This document shows positions 6,525 through 10,899 of a stretch of 10,899 nt of DNA, one piece after another. How positions within the stretch are numbered: position 1 is the first letter of the stretch; the number at the start of each line of letters is the position of its first letter. The notes under the pieces are model-generated. The model was not told where the DNA came from, did no database searches, and worked only from the letters and a program-made list of their open reading frames with translations. This DNA comes from Promethearchaeota archaeon. GTDB taxonomy: Archaea; Asgardarchaeota; Lokiarchaeia; Sigyniarchaeales; SOKP01. The translations under genes and the position numbers were made by a program. Where the stretch lies: positions 1 to 10,899 of the forward strand of contig JAUWZR010000066.1 in NCBI GenBank assembly GCA_030615235.1, written 5' to 3'.

Positions 6525-8201
6525 TTAAAACATTTGAGAACTTCTATATTCACCAAAGACTTCTCTTAATACCCCGCAAATTTCTTCTATAGTAGCGTAA
6601 GTTTTAACTACTTCAATCATGATTGGTATAATATTCTTAGAAGTTTTAGCTATTTTTTTTAATTCAATCAATTTTTCTTTTACAAGATCCTCGTTTCGAT
6701 TCTTTTTTAACTCACTGAGGGAAGAAATTATTTTTTGTTCTTCGTCAGCATCGTGCTTATATGTATCTATTCTACATTCTTCATCTGTACAATAAGTATT
6801 AACTCCAACTACTTGATTTATTCCCTTTTCTATTCGTTGTTGATCCTGGTATGCATTGTTTTGTATTTCACTTTGAATATATCCTTTTTCTATTGCGTTA
6901 GATATTCCTCCCATCTTATCTATTCTTTCGATGTATGCTAAAGCTTTTTCTTCTAATTTGGAAGTTAAGTATTCTATATAATATGAACCCCCTAATGGAT
7001 CCGCAACATCAGTAACTCCTGATTCAAAAGCAATTACTTGTTGAGTTCGTAAGGACAATCTTACAGAATCTTCTGTAGGGATTGCTAAGGCTTCGTCTGC
7101 TCCGCAGGTATGGAGCGATTGAGTCCCCCCAAGTATTGCAGCTAAGGCTTGAAGAGTTACTCGAATAATATTAACATTAGGTTGCTGAGCTGTGAGTGTA
7201 ACTCCCGCTGTTTGCGTATGGAATCGCAGTCTCAACGAATTTGGATTCTTAGCGTGGAACCTTTCTTTCATAATCCTTGCCCATAGCCTTCTTACCGCTC
7301 TTAGTTTTGCAATTTCCTCAAAAAAATTGTTATGGGTAGTAAAAAAGAAAGATATTCTGGGGGCAAAATCATCAATATCTACACCCCTGTTAAGTACTTC
7401 CTCTACATACGCTATGCCATCAGCTATGGTGAACGCTATTTCTTGGTTCGCATTGCAGCCTGCCTCGCGCATATGATATCCACTAATACTTATTGTATTG
7501 AATCGGGGTAGATTATTCGAACAGTATTCAATTACATCTGCCACTAATCTTAAGGACTGTTTCGGTGGAAATATATATGTCCCTCTAGCTATATATTCTT
7601 TTAAAATGTCGTTTTGAACTGTACCTGTTAATTGGTCGGGATTTATTCCTTGTTTTTCACCCACTACGATATACATTGCTAATAAAACAGAAGTAGGAGC
7701 GTTTATTGTCATACTTGTCGAAACTTTATCTAAAGGAATACCTTCAAATACCTGTTCAAAATCTTTTAAAGAATTAACTGTTACACCAACCCTTCCTACT
7801 TCTCCTAAACAAATTTTGTTATCGCTGTTATACCCCATTTGAGTTGGTAAATCGAATGCGATTGAAAGCCCTTTTTGGCCTTGCGAAATTAAATACTTGA
7901 ATCTCTCATTTGTTTTAGTAGCATCTGCAAAACCCCCGTACTGTCGCATAGTCCAGATACGACCACGGTACATATTTGGATATACTCCCCTCGTAAAAGG
8001 AGGAGTTCCAGGAAATCCAATATCCTCTAAAAAATTAATATTCTGGATATCTTCAGGCCCATATACAGGTTTCAAAGGAATTCCTGAAGGAGATTCATAT
8101 TTGTCTTTCCTCTCTCCTCTTTTAGTGAACCTATTTAAGATTTGTTCTTCCCACTCCTTTCTTTTATTTTCAATCTTATCAAGTTCTTCATCTGTAAACA
8201 T
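6525..8201 (-). CDS. mcmA1: Methylmalonyl-CoA mutase, large (catalytic) subunit
   Basis: This subunit interconverts (R)-methylmalonyl-CoA and succinyl-CoA by an adenosylcobalamin radical mechanism, linking propionyl-CoA units, branched-chain amino acids and odd-chain acids to the citric-acid intermediates. The 558 residues contain only the substrate-binding TIM barrel and short tail, the usual size of archaeal two-gene mutases; the B12-binding DxHxxG domain is absent and must be encoded elsewhere. Specificity residues by comparison with the Propionibacterium enzyme: Y88 in RQYGGF (equivalent of Tyr89), R206 in YIARGTYI (equivalent of Arg207) and H243 in SGYHMREAG (equivalent of His244). Isobutyryl-CoA mutases have Phe and Gln at the first two sites, so methylmalonyl-CoA is the expected substrate. 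SLHTCGADEALAIPTE near residue 370 differs from the more common HTNSFDEA form. The start ATG has a strong GGAGGA upstream. It follows the DUF35 gene by 23 bases. Confidence 0.95.
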   Translation of the reverse strand: MFTDEELDKIENKRKEWEEQILNRFTKRGERKDKYESPSGIPLKPVYGPEDIQNINFLEDIGFPGTPPFTRGVYPNMYRGRIWTMRQYGGFADATKTNERFKYLISQGQKGLSIAFDLPTQMGYNSDNKICLGEVGRVGVTVNSLKDFEQVFEGIPLDKVSTSMTINAPTSVLLAMYIVVGEKQGINPDQLTGTVQNDILKEYIARGTYIFPPKQSLRLVADVIEYCSNNLPRFNTISISGYHMREAGCNANQEIAFTIADGIAYVEEVLNRGVDIDDFAPRISFFFTTHNNFFEEIAKLRAVRRLWARIMKERFHAKNPNSLRLRFHTQTAGVTLTAQQPNVNIIRVTLQALAAILGGTQSLHTCGADEALAIPTEDSVRLSLRTQQVIAFESGVTDVADPLGGSYYIEYLTSKLEEKALAYIERIDKMGGISNAIEKGYIQSEIQNNAYQDQQRIEKGINQVVGVNTYCTDEECRIDTYKHDADEEQKIISSLSELKKNRNEDLVKEKLIELKKIAKTSKNIIPIMIEVVKTYATIEEICGVLREVFGEYRSSQMF

Positions 8202-8207
8202 CTTATT

Positions 8208-8213
8208 TCCTCC
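8208..8213 (-). promoter_or_regulatory. Ribosome binding site of the mutase gene
   Basis: GGAGGA lies six bases before the ATG at 8201 in the 23-base gap after the DUF35 gene. It fixes the mutase start and indicates translation from a shared transcript. Confidence 0.75.
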
Positions 8214-8224
8214 TAATAACTAAA

Positions 8225-8578
8225 TTAAACTGGTTCAAATACATGAGTATAAACTTCCTTTCCGTCCAAGCTTTCGCAAATTTTTCTATAAATTGGTTTT
8301 AATGTCATTCCTGTTTTTAAATTGTTTTGAGTTGTGATTTGACCGAGTCCTTTTACACCATTTTCAAATTCCACAACTCCAAGAGCATAGGATGCCTTAG
8401 CTCGAAATTCAGCGGGGGGTATTTTTAAGACGGTATAAGAGATAAGTTTAGGGTTTCCCTCGGCTTTAACCTTATTAAAATCCTCAGATTTACATTTCAT
8501 ACATCGTAGATGGGAACTGTGTTGCAAAAAACCACATTTTTTACATCTATTCCAGATTATATTATCTTCGACACTCAT
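8225..8578 (-). CDS. DUF35 family zinc-ribbon/OB-fold protein, acyl-CoA associated
   Basis: This 117-residue protein has a rubredoxin-like zinc ribbon with four Cys (C12, C15, C26, C29: CKKC and CMKC) followed by an OB-fold domain from about residue 42. The segments SYTVLKIPP (47-55), YALGVVEFENGVKGLGQI (64-81) and GMTLKPIYRKI (90-100) fit the DUF35 pattern. In archaea such proteins associate with thiolase and HMG-CoA synthase and help channel acyl-CoA; other relatives act with acyl-CoA dehydrogenase/hydratase partners. No thiolase is in this window, so its partner here is open; placement directly before the mutase suggests an acyl-CoA role but not necessarily direct binding. The ATG has only a weak AAAGG upstream and a TATA-like element about 28 bases away, fitting a leaderless or nearly leaderless first gene. 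Confidence 0.85.
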   Translation of the reverse strand: MSVEDNIIWNRCKKCGFLQHSSHLRCMKCKSEDFNKVKAEGNPKLISYTVLKIPPAEFRAKASYALGVVEFENGVKGLGQITTQNNLKTGMTLKPIYRKICESLDGKEVYTHVFEPV

Positions 8579-8600
8579 AATACTCTAACCTTTCAAACAA

Positions 8601-8610
8601 GATTATAAAA
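8601..8610 (-). promoter_or_regulatory. TATA-like promoter of the DUF35-mutase operon
   Basis: TTTTATAATC on the minus strand is centred about 28 bases before the ATG at 8578. At the usual archaeal TATA-to-start distance, transcription would begin within a few bases of the ATG, giving a leaderless transcript. This agrees with the weak ribosome site of the first gene against the strong one of the second. Confidence 0.45.
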
Positions 8611-8789
8611 TAAGCAAGCCTTTAATACAATTACGAAAAATTTGATTAGAGTTAATAGCGATGAAAGAGAAGCAATTTGCTGAAAATTTTATTTTATTAT
8701 GATACTATCATCTAGAAACGTTAAAATTAGATTTAAAGAGATATTAATAATTTTGGATGAATAGTAATAATAGGAAAGCAAGTTCTTTA

Positions 8790-8887
8790 GGTTAATTTCG
8801 CCCTCTTACCCCAATAACCCCACCCTTGGCGATAGTCTTCACTTAAAAACTCTTTCTTTTCAACCCTTAGGGTATTCATGGATTACT
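8790..8887 (-). repeat. Direct repeat copy A (G-tract element)
   Basis: This 98-base element has a diverged second copy at 8952-9049. On the minus strand, shared blocks are ATGAAT...CTA, TGAAAAG.AAG, AAGGG, GGGTTA and GGGCGAA.TTA. Distance from the shared ATG to the end of the block is 90 bases in both copies. It includes four G-tracts (plus-strand C-tracts at 8801-8803, 8809-8812, 8818-8821 and 8823-8825), a G-quadruplex pattern. A 30-codon frame starts at its ATG, but its peptide diverges from that of copy B after the first few residues. Confidence 0.7.
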
Positions 8888-8951
8888 CTCCTATTCAATT
8901 CACATTCTTTTTGGTACGAATAGAAAAAAACAAGCTTGTAAATATAATAGA

Positions 8952-9049
8952 GCTAACTTCGCCCTTATCCCTCATTAACCCAGCCCTTAGAAGTTGTAAC
9001 CACATAGTAGCTACTTCCTTTTCAGCATATAGAGCATTCATGATTTACT
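8952..9049 (-). repeat. Direct repeat copy B (G-tract element)
   Basis: This is the second copy of the element at 8790-8887, same orientation, 162 bases apart start to start. By eye about 60% of bases match, with small compensating indels. It retains four G-tracts (plus-strand C-tracts at 8962-8964, 8969-8971, 8979-8981 and 8984-8986), spanning 25 bases just as in copy A. A 48-codon minus-strand frame begins at its ATG (9041) and stops at 8895; there is no evidence it is a gene. Confidence 0.7.
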
Positions 9050-9218
9050 TACTTACTTTTTTCGTATTCGTTAACATAATATCATCTGCAGTACATATTT
9101 AGTTTACAAAATTGAACTTCAATTGGAGTTTTGAAATGGGGTTGGACTGATTAATAATAATAGAATAAAACGGGGGGTTTAGTTAAATAAAAAAAAGTCT
9201 TAAATAGCCCCGAGTGTG

Positions 9219-9273
9219 CCTTTTATATCCTTTTTAAAATCTCATCCTTGATATTCTTTAACGATATAAAAGG
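9219..9273. repeat. Perfect 11-base inverted repeat upstream of capA-like gene
   Basis: CCTTTTATATC (9219-9229) and its exact reverse complement GATATAAAAGG (9263-9273) flank a 33-base AT-rich spacer. The dyad lies about 120 bases before the CapA-family start. It could be a pair of operator half-sites or a stem with a large loop; each arm also contains a TATA-like core, so one or both may be promoter elements facing opposite ways. Confidence 0.55.
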
Positions 9274-9392
9274 TTCTTTACAGTATTTTTTTAGAAAAAG
9301 ACATAATCTTTTAAATTATTATTAGATAATAGTTATTTAAGTAGAATATACTCTTATTAGAAATCTCTCGATTATCTTAAATTGATGTTAAA

Positions 9393-10850
9393 ATGTCGAC
9401 AGAAACTCCCTTAAATATAATTGGCATTCCTTATGATTTATTTGAATTTTTCCGGTGGATTTTAAAGCACACTATTTATGATTTGTTATATCCCCTAACT
9501 TTAGGTGTGTTTGTACTATCTTATTTCGAACTTTTCAATATATATTTAATGATTTTTTTAATAAGTAGTGCTATAGTAATAATGCTTTGTTTTATTTATT
9601 ATTGGATACTAACTATAAGAACTAAACAGAAGAATATTGGGAAGTATGACGATAAATGTAACTGGAGATTTAAGATGCTTAACAAAATAGATGAAAGAAA
9701 GATCATTTATGAAATAGGTTTTGTAGGAGATATTATGAAAATGAAAGATTACACACTTAAATTTGAAGATAATATTGTCAATTTTTTTAAAGACGTGGAT
9801 TTGATTGTAGGGAATTTAGAAGGTATTATCAATGATAAGAAAACCCGCAACATTAATCGCCAGAAGCATAAAAGTAAAATTATACAGAATTTAAAAGAAA
9901 TTACTGAACCAACTCCTAAATGGTTGTTATGCATTAGTAATAATCATTCAGCAGACTTTAAAGATAAAGGGTTTTATAGGACTCTAAACTTCATAAACAG
10001 TAGTAGTGGTTTTAAAGCCTTTGGAGATAAATCTTTACAAAACTATTCACCTAAAAAAGGAATTAATATCGTTTCTGGAACGATGTGGAATAATTATAAA
10101 AATGATTATGCATCTCAATTTAGAGATGTTAATGAGAAAATTGACCCAAAATCTTTTAATATATTGTATCCTCATTGGCATTATGAAAATGAGTGTTACG
10201 TTCGTAATAGTATAATAAAAAAATGCAAAAAACTATTATTAATCAGAGTTTACTATACTCTTTATAAATATTTACCTAAAATGCTACAAAGAGCACCAAT
10301 TAAAAATTATCAAGGTTCTCCAAGTATTTATGGTGGATGGGATTTGATTTTTGGGCACCATACACATGTACCACAACCCATTATACAGCATCAAAAGCAT
10401 TTACTAGCTTATTCTGGGGGAAATTTTACTTCTTCAAAATGGATAAATAAACATCAACATGGTTTAATATTAAGATGCCAGATAGCGAAGAAAAACGAAG
10501 AAGGCTCACTTGCGATAAGAAGAATTGATTGGAGTTATACTGAATGCACAAGAGATAGGAAAGGGAAAATAGTACATGTTGATATAGATGTAGAGCATAA
10601 TAGGATAAATTCTTATGATTTCCGAGTAACCAAAATTTTAAAGAACTTATTAATAGTAAGTATATGCTATTTAATCGCTACCCCAATTTTTAGTATCTTA
10701 TTCTCAAAACCAATATTTAACATATTAATGGTATTTATAATATCAATTTTTATAATAGCTATTCAATTTATTGCTGTATGGCTAATTTCAAGGATACAAT
10801 TTAAATATAAAAAGTCAAAATCTACAATAGCGGAAAAATATGACAATTGA
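9393..10850 (+). CDS. CapA-family (poly-gamma-glutamate capsule type) metallophosphatase-like membrane protein
   Basis: The 485-residue protein has a calcineurin-like core of the CapA/PgsA type. Motifs in order: GFVGDIM (109-115, metal Asp D113), NLEG (141-144, E143), SNNHSADF (182-189), YPHWHYENE (259-267), GHHTHVPQP (321-329) and YSGGNF (340-345). CapA proteins act at the cell surface in poly-gamma-glutamate or related polymer export and attachment. Unlike the usual form with one N-terminal anchor, this one has two predicted membrane helices at each end (about 31-50 and 52-75; about 415-438 and 441-465). The stretch between HWHYENE and GHHTH is long and basic (about 268-318), an insertion relative to common CapA proteins. 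The ATG has no ribosome site, suggesting a first gene in its transcript. The next gene overlaps its end, so a surface-polymer operon is inferred. The polymer itself is not identified. Confidence 0.83.
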   Translation: MSTETPLNIIGIPYDLFEFFRWILKHTIYDLLYPLTLGVFVLSYFELFNIYLMIFLISSAIVIMLCFIYYWILTIRTKQKNIGKYDDKCNWRFKMLNKIDERKIIYEIGFVGDIMKMKDYTLKFEDNIVNFFKDVDLIVGNLEGIINDKKTRNINRQKHKSKIIQNLKEITEPTPKWLLCISNNHSADFKDKGFYRTLNFINSSSGFKAFGDKSLQNYSPKKGINIVSGTMWNNYKNDYASQFRDVNEKIDPKSFNILYPHWHYENECYVRNSIIKKCKKLLLIRVYYTLYKYLPKMLQRAPIKNYQGSPSIYGGWDLIFGHHTHVPQPIIQHQKHLLAYSGGNFTSSKWINKHQHGLILRCQIAKKNEEGSLAIRRIDWSYTECTRDRKGKIVHVDIDVEHNRINSYDFRVTKILKNLLIVSICYLIATPIFSILFSKPIFNILMVFIISIFIIAIQFIAVWLISRIQFKYKKSKSTIAEKYDN

Positions 10851-10899
10851 AAACTTGATGTTAGTATTATCAACTTGCTTTACGGGGACATTAGTGGCA
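10840..10899 (+). CDS. Start of a hydrophobic protein, truncated by the window
   Basis: An ATG at 10840 overlaps the last 11 bases of the CapA-family gene and stays open for 20 codons to the window end, giving MTIENLMLVL followed by STCFTGTLVA. The hydrophobic start would fit a membrane protein. A GCGGAAAA stretch just upstream may act as a weak ribosome site. Overlap with the CapA-type gene suggests a shared operon; a PgsC/CapC-like membrane partner is one guess, not supported by any motif in these few residues. A later in-frame ATG (10858) is an alternative start. Confidence 0.45.
   Translation, partial: MTIENLMLVLSTCFTGTLVA

Larger units (their letters stand above)
8579..9392. other. 814-base non-coding region between divergent genes
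   Basis: No convincing gene lies here; short frames at 8878-9102 (plus), 8787-8879 (minus) and 8895-9041 (minus) have no family features. It contains the promoter of the DUF35 operon, two diverged direct repeats with C/G tracts (8790-9049), an isolated six-G run near 9172, an 11-base inverted repeat (9219-9273) and, presumably, the capA promoter (TATA-like GAATATAC, about 9344-9351). The stretches 8611-8789 and 9050-9165 are plain AT-rich sequence in which I see nothing specific. No tRNA, rRNA or CRISPR pattern is present. Confidence 0.7.

Noticed and set aside
7192..7476. Plus-strand frame of 94 codons
   Set aside because: Lies wholly within the methylmalonyl-CoA mutase gene on the opposite strand, whose coding signal is unambiguous.
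7897..8223. Plus-strand frame of 108 codons
   Set aside because: Antisense shadow of the mutase N-terminal region; no independent support.
8878..9102. Plus-strand frame of 74 codons in the non-coding region
   Set aside because: It runs antisense through both direct repeats, has no ribosome site and no recognisable features; it looks like a chance frame.
9171..9212. Possible hairpin or terminator pairing CGGGG (9171-9175) with CCCCG (9208-9212)
   Set aside because: Only five pairs, mismatches beyond them and a loop of more than 30 bases; no gene ends nearby that would need a terminator.
8579..9392. CRISPR array or tRNA in the non-coding region
   Set aside because: Only two diverged 98-base repeats are present, without short identical repeats and spacers, and no cloverleaf or TTCGA-type T-arm was found.

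Overview
The window looks like archaeal chromosome, AT-rich, with Shine-Dalgarno-led internal genes and TATA-like elements ahead of first genes. The gene content supports this: a multisubunit 2-oxoacid:ferredoxin oxidoreductase, an eIF2B-type protein, a stand-alone methylmalonyl-CoA mutase catalytic subunit, and a DUF35 zinc-ribbon/OB acyl-CoA partner. The mix suggests an anaerobic archaeon with acyl-CoA metabolism. An Asgard-type lineage is a guess from gene style only, with no marker gene to prove it.

Left part (1-2960, minus strand): an oxidoreductase operon in the order gamma-delta fusion, alpha, beta. Each junction is TAA, one base, then ATG. The beta gene is the most striking object here. 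It begins with what is normally the C-terminal half of a PorB protein (second half of the TPP motif, catalytic Asn, one cluster Cys). It then runs in frame into the GHxxCPG motif that normally opens PorB, and is cut by the window edge. This looks like a circularly permuted beta subunit, or a partial-duplication fusion.

Middle part: a divergent promoter region (2961-3152), then a 12-helix major facilitator transporter on the plus strand (3153-4505). It converges, with a 13-base gap, on a four-gene minus-strand cluster (8578-4519). In transcription order the cluster is a DUF35 zinc-ribbon/OB protein, methylmalonyl-CoA mutase large subunit, an eIF2B alpha/beta/delta-like protein, and a small squalene-cyclase-like alpha-toroid protein. 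The mutase keeps the Tyr and Arg that define methylmalonyl-CoA specificity. Its B12-binding subunit is not in the window.

Right part: an 814-base non-coding stretch (8579-9392) between divergently transcribed genes. It holds two diverged ~98-base direct repeats, each conserving four G-tracts on the minus strand (G-quadruplex candidates), and a perfect 11-base inverted repeat. It is followed by a plus-strand CapA-family metallophosphatase-like protein flanked by membrane helices (9393-10850). The start of a second hydrophobic protein overlaps its end and runs off the window, suggesting a cell-surface polymer or capsule-type operon.
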